DNA of 16,254 bases from Leptolyngbya sp. SIO4C1. Lineage in GTDB: Bacteria; Cyanobacteriota; Cyanobacteriia; Phormidesmidales; Phormidesmidaceae. The translations under genes and the position numbers were made by a program. Under the pieces are notes generated by a model. It was not told the origin of the DNA. It ran no database searches and saw only the letters and a program-made list of their open reading frames with translations. This document shows positions 6,519 to 14,412 of this stretch, piece by piece. Each line of letters begins with the position of its first letter. Position 1 is the stretch's first letter. The DNA is taken from NCBI GenBank assembly GCA_010671975.1, contig JAAHIA010000056.1, positions 1 through 16,254 on the forward strand, written 5' to 3'.

Positions 6519-8252
6519 ATGGGTAACCAACGGAGAGCGCGATGGTATCGATGGCTAGCGTTGGGGCTAGGCTGCGGCCTGCTCAATGGCACGACTTTTC
6601 CGAGCTGGTCGGCTGAGCGCATCACTTTTTCTTACGGGCCGCTGGAGCGCTCTATCGAGATTGAGGACTTAGAAATCTATGCCAAGGAGGGCTATCTCAC
6701 TCCTGAACTGCAGGCCTATGCTCGCTATTTCAGCGCCGATGATTTAGAACAGTTTCGCTCAATTTTGACAGAGCAGGCCGACATTGGCGTACAGGTTGTC
6801 GATCGCTTTCTATACACCAGTCAGGGGGAATATCTGCTGGAAATTGCCGGCGATCTGATTCAAACCGGGGCTCGCTTAAACGGCTCTCGCGCACTGCGAG
6901 GGTCGTTAATTTTATCGGCGGCTGACCCTGACGAAGGGCTGACGCTGCTAAACATGCTCAAGCGATTCTCCTCACCTACAATTCGGGTCAATATTGCCAA
7001 AGGCATTGAGATTGCGCGTGAGGTTGACCGGGCGGTCTATCAGGCCGATACGGTAATGGAGATTGTAGAAGAGCAGGCGATGGTTGAAAGCACCAAGGCG
7101 GCTAAGCCCGATCTATCAGGTTTGCTGAGTGAAGCGCTGAAGCCAGGCCCCTACAGCGTCAACGATCCAATCACGCTCAAAGCCCAATTTTCGCAGCCGT
7201 TCGACCTCTATATCCCGAATTTGCCAAGCCAGCGGTTTGCTCGACCGGCCGTGGTGATCTCACATGGCCTTGGGGGCGATCGCACTAGCTATGCCTACCT
7301 AGCGCGACATCTGACCTCTCACGGATTTGTGGTAATCAACGTCGAGCATCCCGGCAGCAGCGCTGCCCAGGTCAACAATTTGCTAGCCGGTCGAGCTGCC
7401 GATGTAATTCCCGATGCTGAGTTTATTCGCCGCCCTACCGATATTTCAGATATTTTAGATACCTTAGAAAAGCGCGCTCGCACCGATCCAAAGCTGCGCG
7501 GTCTGATTGACTTTGAGCGCGTTGGCGTCTTGGGACAGTCGTTTGGCGGCTACACTTCGCTGGCGCTAGCCGGCGCGCCGCTTGACTTTGCCAGCATAGT
7601 GGCGCAGTGTACGCCAAAAACCTTTTCGCTCAATCTTTCGCTGCTGCTGCAGTGTCAGGCGACCGAAATTGCTAATCCTAACTTGCTAACCCGCGACCTA
7701 TCAGACGACCGGATTAAAGCTGCGATCGCCATCAGTCCTATCAGCAGCGTTCTGTTTGGTGAAAATAGCCTGAGTCAGGTTGACGTGCCCATGCTAGTGA
7801 TGGCTAGCAGCGCGGATACGGTAGCGCCGGCCCTGCCAGAGCAAATTGTTCCCTTTACCTGGCTAGGCGCGCCTGAAAAATATCTGGTGCTGCTGCGCAA
7901 CGGTACGCACTTTTCGACAATTGGCCTAACGGCTACGGGCAGCGAAACTTTTGATCTGCCAGAGCCCCTCCTCGGCCCTGATATTGCCATTGCTCAAGAC
8001 TATGTCAGAGCGCTCAGCCTGGCCTTTTTTGAAGTGCACCTGGCCGACAATTCAAATTTTTCAGCGCTGCTGACCAGCAATGCTGCCGCTCAGCTGAGCC
8101 AATCTGAAATGCCGCTCAGCCTGGTCAGAGAACTTTCACCGCTGCAGATTGAGCTAGGGCTAGAAACGGCTGCCGATCAGGTAGAATTCAATGATTCCGA
8201 AATGAGACCTGACCCGCTAGCGCCTGAGCCAGTGCCGGCAATTACGCCCTAA
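6519..8252 (+). CDS. Secreted DUF1400 / alpha-beta hydrolase
   Basis: Exported serine hydrolase of 577 residues. Residues 1-32 form a signal peptide: basic RRARWYRW, a hydrophobic LALGLGCGLL core and a likely cut after SWSA. A DUF1400-type domain follows (about 33-160, starting ERITFSYGPLERSIEIEDLE), then an alpha/beta hydrolase fold with the oxyanion region SHGLGGDRTSY (248-258), nucleophile S341 in GQSFGG, acid D433 (MASSADTVAP) and H464 (RNGTHFS), so the triad is complete. Relatives are annotated as dienelactone-hydrolase, lipase or PAF-acetylhydrolase-like, but the substrate is unknown. C364 and C379 could form a disulfide outside the cytoplasm. The tail (about 525-577) is acidic and proline-rich. 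No Shine-Dalgarno site is seen before the ATG; the 18-bp gap after ligA suggests co-transcription and translational coupling. Confidence 0.88.
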   Translation: MGNQRRARWYRWLALGLGCGLLNGTTFPSWSAERITFSYGPLERSIEIEDLEIYAKEGYLTPELQAYARYFSADDLEQFRSILTEQADIGVQVVDRFLYTSQGEYLLEIAGDLIQTGARLNGSRALRGSLILSAADPDEGLTLLNMLKRFSSPTIRVNIAKGIEIAREVDRAVYQADTVMEIVEEQAMVESTKAAKPDLSGLLSEALKPGPYSVNDPITLKAQFSQPFDLYIPNLPSQRFARPAVVISHGLGGDRTSYAYLARHLTSHGFVVINVEHPGSSAAQVNNLLAGRAADVIPDAEFIRRPTDISDILDTLEKRARTDPKLRGLIDFERVGVLGQSFGGYTSLALAGAPLDFASIVAQCTPKTFSLNLSLLLQCQATEIANPNLLTRDLSDDRIKAAIAISPISSVLFGENSLSQVDVPMLVMASSADTVAPALPEQIVPFTWLGAPEKYLVLLRNGTHFSTIGLTATGSETFDLPEPLLGPDIAIAQDYVRALSLAFFEVHLADNSNFSALLTSNAAAQLSQSEMPLSLVRELSPLQIELGLETAADQVEFNDSEMRPDPLAPEPVPAITP

Positions 8253-8265
8253 CGCCTGCTAATCT

Positions 8266-9171
8266 GTGAACGGTTTTCTCAATCTGCACAAGCCTTCTGG
8301 CTGGACTTCGCACGACTGCGTTGCCAAAGTGCGGCGACTGTTGAAGATCAAAAAAGTAGGGCATGGTGGCACCCTAGATCCGGCGGCGGTAGGCGTGCTG
8401 CCGCTCGCGGTTGGGCGCGCCACGCGACTGCTGTCATATCTACCAGGGGATAAAGCCTATCGGGCTACGATTCAGTTCGGTCGCAAAACCAGTACGGATG
8501 ATTTAGAGGGCAGCGTCCTGCAGGAAGCCGCTGCCGACCGGCTACAGCTGACGCAGATTGAAGCGGTCATTCCTCAGTTTATAGGGGCAATTCAGCAGGT
8601 GCCGCCGATCTATAGCGCGGTGCAGGTGCAGGGCAAGCGTCTATACGACCTAGCACGACAGGGCGCCACGGCGGAAACGACTGAAATTCCAGTACGCACC
8701 GTGACGGTTCACAGTCTGGATGTGGTCAGCTGGCAGCCCGGCACCTACCCGGAGCTAACGCTGCAGATCGCCTGCGGGGCTGGTACCTATATTCGCTCTA
8801 TTGCCCGCGACCTGGGTGACCAAGTGGGCACCGGGGCTACTTTGGCTCGGCTGGTGAGAACCCAAAGCAGCGGCTTTCGCCTCGACCAAAGCCTGACGCT
8901 AGAAGCTATCGAGGCGCAGCTAGCTGAGGGAGTACTGTCTCTCATAGCGCCAGGTGAGGCCCTGCAAACGCTACCAAGCCTGACGCTAGCAGCAGACGCT
9001 AGCCGCCGCTGGTGCTTAGGTCAAAAGATTGTAACCGTGACGACGCTGCCAATCCAGCAGCCGCTGCGGATTTTAGATTCGACCGGTCGCTTTCTCGGGA
9101 TTGGAGAGCTCAATCGAGTGGAGCAGCAGCTGGTGCTCAGCCCTCGCCGCGTCTTTGCGACTGCGTCGTGA
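8266..9171 (+). CDS. truB: tRNA pseudouridine(55) synthase TruB
   Basis: Isomerises uridine 55 in the T-loop of elongator tRNAs to pseudouridine. The 301 residues match the usual bacterial length. The GTG start at 8266 gives the canonical N-terminus MNGFLNLHKPSGWTSHD. The catalytic aspartate is D38 in GGTLDPAAVGVLP, and the nucleotide-binding YSAVQVQGKRLYDLAR and GTYIRSIARDLG stretches are in place. The C-terminal 60-70 residues (RWCLGQKI...RILDSTGRFLGIGEL) form the PUA-like domain. The gene lies 13 bp after the hydrolase, with no ribosome site visible, so it probably depends on the upstream genes for transcription. It is convergent with aroQ across only 34 bp, and no strong terminator hairpin is seen there. 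Confidence 0.97.
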   Translation: MNGFLNLHKPSGWTSHDCVAKVRRLLKIKKVGHGGTLDPAAVGVLPLAVGRATRLLSYLPGDKAYRATIQFGRKTSTDDLEGSVLQEAAADRLQLTQIEAVIPQFIGAIQQVPPIYSAVQVQGKRLYDLARQGATAETTEIPVRTVTVHSLDVVSWQPGTYPELTLQIACGAGTYIRSIARDLGDQVGTGATLARLVRTQSSGFRLDQSLTLEAIEAQLAEGVLSLIAPGEALQTLPSLTLAADASRRWCLGQKIVTVTTLPIQQPLRILDSTGRFLGIGELNRVEQQLVLSPRRVFATAS

Positions 9172-9205
9172 CGCTCTAGGCGCGCTCTATAGGCTTATTC
9201 GGCGG

Positions 9206-9652
9206 CTAAGCTGAAGCTGCACGCACATGCTGCACCAGCGCGCTCAGCCCTAGCGCATAGCTTTGCGCACCAAAGCCGCAAATTTGGCCCACGGCAACCG
9301 GCGCAATGTAGGAATGATGGCGAAAGGTTTCTCGCCGATGAATATTGCTCAAATGCACCTCGACCACCGGCAGCGCGACGGCCGCGATCGCATCGCGAAT
9401 GGCTATGCTGGTATGCGTATAGGCCCCGGGGTTGATTAAAATACCCTGACAGTGATGCAGGGCAGCCTGAATCTGATCAACCAGGGCACCCTCATGATTA
9501 GATTGAAAGCACTTCAGCTGAATATCTAACTCAGCCGCCTGCTGATGCAGCATCGCGTCGATATCTGCAAGCGTTTGCGAACCATACACGGCCGGCTCAC
9601 GCTGACCTAGCATGTTTAGATTAGGGCCATGCAAAACCAGAAACGTCAGCAA
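9206..9652 (-). CDS. aroQ: Type II 3-dehydroquinate dehydratase AroQ
   Basis: Third step of the shikimate pathway: dehydrates 3-dehydroquinate to 3-dehydroshikimate in the cytosol, as a dodecamer in known relatives. The 148 residues are the normal length. Family landmarks are LHGPNLNMLG (7-16), active-site R18 and Y23 (REPAVYG), substrate-binding INPGAYTHTS (N74), the general acid H100 in VEVHLSNIHRRE, and FRHHSYI. The start is TTG at 9652 (MLTFLVLHGPN); no ATG or GTG is available upstream in frame before the preceding gene, and starting any later would cut into the first strand. It lies 37 bp downstream of the 44-aa small gene and probably shares its promoter. Confidence 0.96.
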   Translation of the reverse strand: MLTFLVLHGPNLNMLGQREPAVYGSQTLADIDAMLHQQAAELDIQLKCFQSNHEGALVDQIQAALHHCQGILINPGAYTHTSIAIRDAIAAVALPVVEVHLSNIHRRETFRHHSYIAPVAVGQICGFGAQSYALGLSALVQHVRAASA

Positions 9653-9689
9653 CTTTAAGCGAACCGCTTCTAGATATGGTGGAAAAACG

Positions 9690-9824
9690 TTAGCGACGAC
9701 GCTGACGGTCGTCTACTGGAACAGGAATAGGCTCTTGCTCCGGCTGAGTTTGAGGGCCTAGCAGCGCGTCTAAAATCCGATCCAGCCACTCTCTCAGCTT
9801 TTCAAGAATCTTATCAATATCCAT
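9690..9824 (-). CDS. Small conserved-looking protein of unknown function (44 aa)
   Basis: Starting at the ATG at 9824, the product is MDIDKILEKLREWLDRILDA, then LLGPQTQPEQEPIPVPVDDRQRRR. An amphipathic helix (about residues 3-22) is followed by a Pro/Glu-rich stretch and a basic RQRRR tail. From memory, similar 40-50-residue proteins ending in EPIPV..DR.RRR occur in many cyanobacteria; I do not know a function. The frame is open upstream to an ATG at 9941 (83 aa), but that longer start falls inside a promoter-like element (9927-9954), so it would lie at or before the transcription start. AGGAG at 9840-9836 is 11 bases before the chosen ATG, a rather long spacer. The gene is probably co-transcribed with aroQ. 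Confidence 0.7.
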   Translation of the reverse strand: MDIDKILEKLREWLDRILDALLGPQTQPEQEPIPVPVDDRQRRR

Positions 9825-9926
9825 GAGCCAGGCAACTCCTATCTCACCTATTTTAAATAGTTTGCTCAATCGGCAAAGATTGCCAGACTGCTGACCTCGC
9901 GGAACGAGATGAGCAAGATTGTATTT

Positions 9927-9954
9927 ATCATAACGAATCATGAGAAATGATCAA
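9927..9954 (-). promoter_or_regulatory. Sigma70-type promoter for the small gene and aroQ
   Basis: On the minus strand TTGATC (9954-9949) and TATGAT (9932-9927) are separated by 16 bases, close to consensus. Transcription would begin near 9920, giving a leader of about 95 bases to the ATG at 9824. This leader contains the short palindrome CTATTTTAAATAG (9848-9860). The stretch 9961-10042 up to the end of cinA is AT-rich, with a 12-bp palindrome AATTTATAAATT (9977-9988) but no clear terminator. Confidence 0.55.
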
Positions 9955-10042
9955 GAAAAACAAGGCAGATATAGCAAATTTATAAATTCTCCCTCTTGAA
10001 GGAAAACTTTACAATTCGCTACAATATCTAACCTTTGGGCGT

Positions 10043-11302
10043 TTACGCGCTCAGGCTTAAGATTTTTCTGCGTAACACATCCAAAGCCGTACAGACGCTC
10101 ATCAGGCGCACCCATTCCCGTCCGCGATAGCTGCCAAACCGGCATTCCCGCTGACTGACGCCGTCTGGTCCTGCTAGGCCAATGTAGACAAGGCCAACTG
10201 GCTTATCGGCTGAGCCGCCGCCTGGGCCAGCAATGCCGGTAATGCTCAATCCCCAGTCGGTGCCGAGGCGCTGTTTAACGCCGATTGCCATCTGCTCTGC
10301 CACGGCTGGGCTAACGGCGCCGACTTTGGCTAAGGTATCAGCGGAAACGCCCAGCAGCTTTTCTTTGATGTGATTGTCATAGGCGATGACTCCGCCCCAG
10401 AAGTAGGCTGAGCTGCCGGCGACTGCCGTCAGCATCTGACCCAGGCCACCGCCGGTGCAAGATTCGGCTACCGCCAGCGTTTCTTGTCGCAGCTGCAGTA
10501 GCGCGCCAATTGCGTGGGCAAGCGTATCGTCATCGACGCCAAAGCAGTCTTCCCCACCCAAGGCTCTTAGCTCTGCTTCAACTGGATGAATCAGCTCTGC
10601 TGCGGCCGCTACGGAGGCAGCTCGGGCCGAAATCCGCAGCTTGATCACGCCTTTGCTAGCGTAGGGGGCCACCGTTGGATTTTCTCGCTCAAAAAACGGC
10701 GCGACTCGTTCTGCCAAACCAGACTCGCTGACGCCCCAAAACTTGAGCGTGCGGCTGTGAATGACAGCATTGACCCAGCCCTGCGCTTTTAGATAGGGGA
10801 CGGCGGTTGCGTGCCACATGTCGTGCATTTCGCGCGGGACGCCTGGAAAGGTCATCACGGTCAGCCCTGGGCGCGGCTGCCAGAGCAGCCCCGGAGCGGT
10901 GCCCTGCGGGTTGGGCAGCAGCTCGGCCCCAGCCGGCAGCAGCGCCTGCTTGCGATTGCTGGCACTCATCACTCGACCGCGTCGGGCAAACTTGGCTTCG
11001 ATATCGGCTAGCGCTTCTGGCCTGAGCTCGAGCGGCGTATCGAAGAAGGCAGCCAGGGTTTCGGTTGTCAGGTCGTCAGGGGTGGGGCCTAGCCCGCCAG
11101 TAAAAATGATCAGACGAGCGCGCTCACAGGCGATCGCAATGGCCCGCTGAATACGCAGAACATTGTCACCAACGACGGTTTGATAGTGATGCGGAATGCC
11201 AAGCTGGGCAAGCTGCTGCGCCAAATATTGAGCATTGCTATTGAGAATCTCACCCAGCAGCAGCTCGGTACCAATACAAATAATTTCAGCGCTTCCGCTC
11301 AT
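10043..11302 (-). CDS. cinA: CinA-like protein (nicotinamide-nucleotide amidase)
   Basis: 419 residues in the standard CinA layout. The N-terminal MoCF/COG1058 domain (about 1-170) has IGTELLLGEILNSN and FTGGLGPTPDD (67-77), linked in the family to pyrophosphatase activity. A short KH-like linker (about 180-250, LKFWGVSESGLAER) follows. The C-terminal NMN deamidase domain (about 255-415) has the AESCTGGG motif with S281 as the expected nucleophile and GIAGPGGGSADKPVG (356-370). The enzyme recycles nicotinamide mononucleotide, a by-product of NAD-dependent DNA ligase; ligA is 3.5 kb away in this window, which may be coincidence. In some bacteria cinA is linked to competence. The ATG at 11302 has only a weak GAG upstream. 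It is divergent from the GT39 gene. Confidence 0.96.
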   Translation of the reverse strand: MSGSAEIICIGTELLLGEILNSNAQYLAQQLAQLGIPHHYQTVVGDNVLRIQRAIAIACERARLIIFTGGLGPTPDDLTTETLAAFFDTPLELRPEALADIEAKFARRGRVMSASNRKQALLPAGAELLPNPQGTAPGLLWQPRPGLTVMTFPGVPREMHDMWHATAVPYLKAQGWVNAVIHSRTLKFWGVSESGLAERVAPFFERENPTVAPYASKGVIKLRISARAASVAAAAELIHPVEAELRALGGEDCFGVDDDTLAHAIGALLQLRQETLAVAESCTGGGLGQMLTAVAGSSAYFWGGVIAYDNHIKEKLLGVSADTLAKVGAVSPAVAEQMAIGVKQRLGTDWGLSITGIAGPGGGSADKPVGLVYIGLAGPDGVSQRECRFGSYRGREWVRLMSVCTALDVLRRKILSLSA

Positions 11303-11337
11303 AACTCGCTACCATCGTCTTTGGCTTGATGGTAGAC

Positions 11338-11378
11338 CATTTTGAATTTGAGATTTTAGATTTGGGAGTTTGGAGAGG
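11338..11378 (+). repeat. AT-rich heptamer-like repeat (STRR-type) before the GT39 gene
   Basis: The stretch TTTGAATTTGAGATTTTAGA (11341-11360) and the following TTTGGGAGTTTGGAGAGGGG resemble the short tandemly repeated sequences found between genes in many cyanobacteria. On the reverse strand the translation contains NLKSQIQN, a familiar signature of such spacer repeats. It argues that an upstream TTG or ATG start for the glycosyltransferase (11326, 11329) is not used. Confidence 0.5.
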
Positions 11379-11406
11379 GGCGAGCCGGGGTCGGGCTTCT
11401 GCGTCG

Positions 11407-12960
11407 ATGGTTCTGTGGCTGCTAGGGGGGAGCCTGCTGTTTCGCGGGCTGATTGCCTGGCAGCTGCCGCCGGGCTTTGATGAGGCTTACTATTTTCTCT
11501 ACACGCAGCATCTAGACTGGAGCTATTTTGATCATCCCTTGATGGTGGCGCTGACGAGCGGCGTAGGGATCTGGCTGACCGGCCATGTCTCACCGCTGAC
11601 GCTGCGGCTGGGCAGCCTGCTGCTGTTTACGGGCAGTACGGGGCTGCTGTATCTGACGGCACGACGGCTGTTTGGTGCAAAGGTCGGCTGGCTGACGGCT
11701 GCGATCGCTAGCATAGCGCCGCTGTTCTTTTTCAGCTTTGGCCTGCTGGCTGCGCCAGATAGCGCACTGATATTTTTTTGGAGTGCGGTGCTGTTCGTGG
11801 CGGCTGACGAGTTTTTTCCAGTGGGGAAACCCTATCGACCAACCTATCGGCTGGCGGTGATTGGGGTTTTACTGGGGCTGGCCAGTTTGAGTAAGTATCA
11901 CGGGTTTGTGCTGGGGCTGAGTCTGATCGGGTTTTGCTTGGCCAGTGCTGCCTATCGTCGAGCGCTGCGATCGCCTTGGCTGGCCGTTGGCCTGCTGGGG
12001 TACGGCCTGACGCTGCTGCCGCTTTTGGTTTGGAATGCCCAGCACGAGTGGATTTCGTTTGCGTTCCATCTCTCTAAGCGCTTTGACGGCGGCCGCGCCG
12101 GCGGCTTTCGCCTGAGCCAGCTGCTGGGGGTGTGGCTGGCGGAGGTCGGATTTTTATTTCCCACGATTGGGCTACCGCTGTGGTGGGTCAGTCTGCGGAC
12201 GCTGTGGCAGCGGGTGAGGCCGCAGAAGCGCGAGCCGTCTCGGCAGACCTTAGCGCAAGCCTTTCTCCTGTGGATGGGGCTGCCGATTGCGCTCGGGTTT
12301 ACGCTGCTGGGCGGCTTTACTCAGATCTATCCGGCCTGGCCGGCACCGGGGCTCTGGACCCTGTTGCCGCTGCTGGCGCTGACGGCAGCGAGCTGGTCGC
12401 AGACGACGGTGCGGCGCTGGCTGACTGGCACCGGCGCGTTTGTGGGGGCGCTGCTGCTGTTTGCGCTGCTGCATGTTTCACTGGGGACGCTGCAGCGGCC
12501 AAGTCAGTATGCAATTTTAGGCGGAGCGATCGCGCCTGAGGCAGACCCGACCACCGCGCTGATTGATGTCGTACAGCTGCGGCGGCAGCTGCAGGCGAGT
12601 CCAGCAGTGAGCGATGCGATCGCGGCAGCCGATTTCTGGGTGACTAACGAATTCTGGCTCAGCGGCTACGTAGACATGGCAATTAGCCCGCTGACGGCTG
12701 CGCCGGTGACCGCTTTCACCGAAGATCCGCGCGGCCATGCTCTGTGGTTTAATCCGATCTCACGGCTGGGCCAGCGCGCCCTCTTTCTCAGCATTGCCGA
12801 CTTTGATCAGGCTCAGATTCAAGCCGAATATCAGCCTTACTTTAGCCAGTTCACGCTGATTGATGCGATTGCGCTAGAGCGCGGCGGAGCGACTACTGAA
12901 ACCGTGTTTGTCTACAGTGTCGGTCAGCTCGTAGCGCCTTATCCCTATCCGTATCCCTAA
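11407..12960 (+). CDS. Glycosyltransferase family 39 (ArnT/PMT-like) membrane protein
   Basis: Polytopic inner-membrane enzyme that would transfer a sugar from a polyprenyl-phosphate donor to an acceptor on the outer face of the membrane. Counting from the ATG at 11407 (517 aa), a first helix is followed by the family's acidic loop motif PPGFDEAYYFLYT (D25, E26) and LDWSYFDHPLM. LGLASLSKYHGF follows, with about ten further hydrophobic segments and a soluble C-terminal part (about 400-517). The frame extends upstream to 11329 (ATG) or 11326 (TTG), but that extension is encoded by a spacer-type repeat, so I take the later start; it has no good ribosome site. The C-terminus ends in PYPYPYP from a TATCCC-like microrepeat. 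The acceptor is unknown (glycan, lipid or protein). It is convergent with the GT4 gene, with a 29-bp gap. Confidence 0.88.
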   Translation: MVLWLLGGSLLFRGLIAWQLPPGFDEAYYFLYTQHLDWSYFDHPLMVALTSGVGIWLTGHVSPLTLRLGSLLLFTGSTGLLYLTARRLFGAKVGWLTAAIASIAPLFFFSFGLLAAPDSALIFFWSAVLFVAADEFFPVGKPYRPTYRLAVIGVLLGLASLSKYHGFVLGLSLIGFCLASAAYRRALRSPWLAVGLLGYGLTLLPLLVWNAQHEWISFAFHLSKRFDGGRAGGFRLSQLLGVWLAEVGFLFPTIGLPLWWVSLRTLWQRVRPQKREPSRQTLAQAFLLWMGLPIALGFTLLGGFTQIYPAWPAPGLWTLLPLLALTAASWSQTTVRRWLTGTGAFVGALLLFALLHVSLGTLQRPSQYAILGGAIAPEADPTTALIDVVQLRRQLQASPAVSDAIAAADFWVTNEFWLSGYVDMAISPLTAAPVTAFTEDPRGHALWFNPISRLGQRALFLSIADFDQAQIQAEYQPYFSQFTLIDAIALERGGATTETVFVYSVGQLVAPYPYPYP

Positions 12961-12989
12961 ATGCGTCAAACCGCGCCAGCTGTCGGCTG

Positions 12990-14048
12990 CTAGCGGGCGT
13001 GATGTCGCGCTCGCCAGCCGGTGTAGCTCAGTAGGGCCGTGGCCGCCAGCGCATAGGCAATACCGCTGGGCATGCCTGAAAAGGCCATGGCTAAACTCCC
13101 AACCCAGAGCGTCAGCGCATAGATAAAGAGAACGGTGAACCGATGCGACAGGCCAGCGTTGAGCAGGCGATGGTGCAGGTGCCGCTTATCAGCAACAAAC
13201 GGCGATAGCCCTCGCCGCAGCCGAGCCAGAATTACGGCTGACATATCTAGGATGGGTACCGCCAAGATTAAATAGGGCAGCAGCACCGCTGCTGTCGTCA
13301 CCCCTTTGACCAGGCCAATCACGCCTACGCCAGCCAGCGTAAAGCCCATATAGTAAGCACCGCCGTCGCCCATAAAGATCTGTGCCGGGTTAAAGTTGTA
13401 GCGCAAAAACCCAAGCGCTCCGCCGGCTAAGGCCGCCGCGACCAGCGCCGCTGCGGGCTGGTGCATAAACAGGGCCACAATCATCATTACAATTGCGGCA
13501 ATACCTGACACGCCGGCAGCCAGGCCATCTAAGCCGTCAATCCAGTTGATGGCATTGGCCATGCCAACCAGCCAAACTACTGTCACGGGCAGGCTAATCC
13601 ACTCGGCCAGCTGCACGATGCCAAAGCCAGGAATAGATAGAAACTGAATATCGACGCCAACTTTCCAAGCTAGGGCTGCAATCACCGCCTGCATAATCAG
13701 TCGACTAATGGCCGATAGGCCAAACAGGTCGTCAATCAAACCAATTAGAAAAAAGGCAAACCCGCCAATCGTGACTCCCCAAATCTCATACTCTGCTATC
13801 GGATCGAGCGGCTGTGCCTGATGATCAACAAAGCCGCCCATGCTCCAAACGGTGAGCAGCGCAATCACGGTGCCAATAAAGATAGAAACGCCGCCTAAGC
13901 GCACCATGGGCGCTTTGTGCACCTTACGTCCACCGGGCATATCTACGCGACCGCTGTGCAAACCAATCTTTCTAACGACCGGCGTCAGCAGCAAAACGAT
14001 CAGCGCCGATAGCGTAAACGTTAGAAGCGGGTAAAGCTGAGACAGCAT
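12990..14048 (-). CDS. MraY/WecA/TagO-type phosphosugar-polyprenyl transferase (GT4)
   Basis: Integral membrane enzyme that transfers a sugar-1-phosphate from a UDP-sugar (usually GlcNAc) to undecaprenyl phosphate, the first step of a surface-glycan or wall-polymer pathway. The 352 residues have about 10-11 membrane segments and all cytoplasmic motifs: D106-D107 (GLIDDLFGL), NAINWIDGLDGLAAG (165-179), FMGDGGAYYMG (225-235) and the C-terminal histidine motif RHLHHRLLNAG (289-299). The early VDMPGGRKVHKAPMVRLGG stretch and the HxHH motif place it with WecA/TagO-like enzymes and not with peptidoglycan MraY. Its neighbour is a polyprenyl-phosphate-sugar-using GT39 enzyme, so both may serve envelope glycans, though they are convergent and not an operon. 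No Shine-Dalgarno site is seen before the ATG. Confidence 0.94.
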   Translation of the reverse strand: MLSQLYPLLTFTLSALIVLLLTPVVRKIGLHSGRVDMPGGRKVHKAPMVRLGGVSIFIGTVIALLTVWSMGGFVDHQAQPLDPIAEYEIWGVTIGGFAFFLIGLIDDLFGLSAISRLIMQAVIAALAWKVGVDIQFLSIPGFGIVQLAEWISLPVTVVWLVGMANAINWIDGLDGLAAGVSGIAAIVMMIVALFMHQPAAALVAAALAGGALGFLRYNFNPAQIFMGDGGAYYMGFTLAGVGVIGLVKGVTTAAVLLPYLILAVPILDMSAVILARLRRGLSPFVADKRHLHHRLLNAGLSHRFTVLFIYALTLWVGSLAMAFSGMPSGIAYALAATALLSYTGWRARHHAR

Positions 14049-14412
14049 TGGGGTTGCAGTAAATGGCGACAGGGAAGGCAGGCAAAACTAGCGAGAGATT
14101 AGGCTGGCAGAATTATTCAAACTGGCAAAGACATTAAACAGGAACTGCGGCTTTGTCAACAGAGGCTGCAGCTGGCAGCCCGCTAAATCATCCGCGATCG
14201 CTCGGCACTGTTCCGGGCAGCTAACAAAAACTCCATGCAGATTCAAAAAGGACTCGGCCATTCGGCGACAGTATACCCTTTCTTTTCCGCATGGAGTAGC
14301 GTTTTTTTGGCAGTTCATGACCTAGCTCTAGGCTAATTGCCTGGCTGGACTCTGCCTAATTTTGTTTTAGCCGTCTGCTGCCAGTAGCCGCTAGCGACAG
14401 GCTGCGTCAGTC
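14049..14412. other. 364-bp gap between the GT4 gene and glyA
   Basis: I see no secure gene here. On the minus strand TATACT (14275-14270) is a good -10 box, without a matching -35, and could drive the GT4 gene with a leader of about 215 bases. An open minus-strand frame (14088-14318) covers much of the gap, but it lacks a ribosome site and recognisable similarity. A HIP1 site lies at 14194-14201. A short palindrome with arms CCTAG/CTAGG near 14322-14333 is the only hairpin seen downstream of glyA; it has no T-run. Confidence 0.5.

Noticed and set aside
10807..11150. Overlapping plus-strand frames opposite cinA
   Set aside because: They lie antisense to a strongly conserved gene and have Arg/Ala/Ser-rich composition without motifs.
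12132..12539. 135-aa alanine-rich frame inside the GT39 gene
   Set aside because: It is a +1-frame shadow of a GC-rich membrane gene: its composition is Ala/Asp-rich and it has no start signal.
12932..12960. TATCCC-like microrepeat at the end of the GT39 gene as a mobile or telomere-like element
   Set aside because: There are only about three degenerate units, in frame as PYPYPYP; simple slippage at the C-terminus explains it.
14088..14318. 76-aa minus-strand frame between the GT4 gene and glyA, with six cysteines
   Set aside because: There is no ribosome site and no recognisable motif or family, and a -10-like TATACT sits inside it just before the second ATG (14261). A leaderless 57-aa product is possible, but nothing positive supports it.
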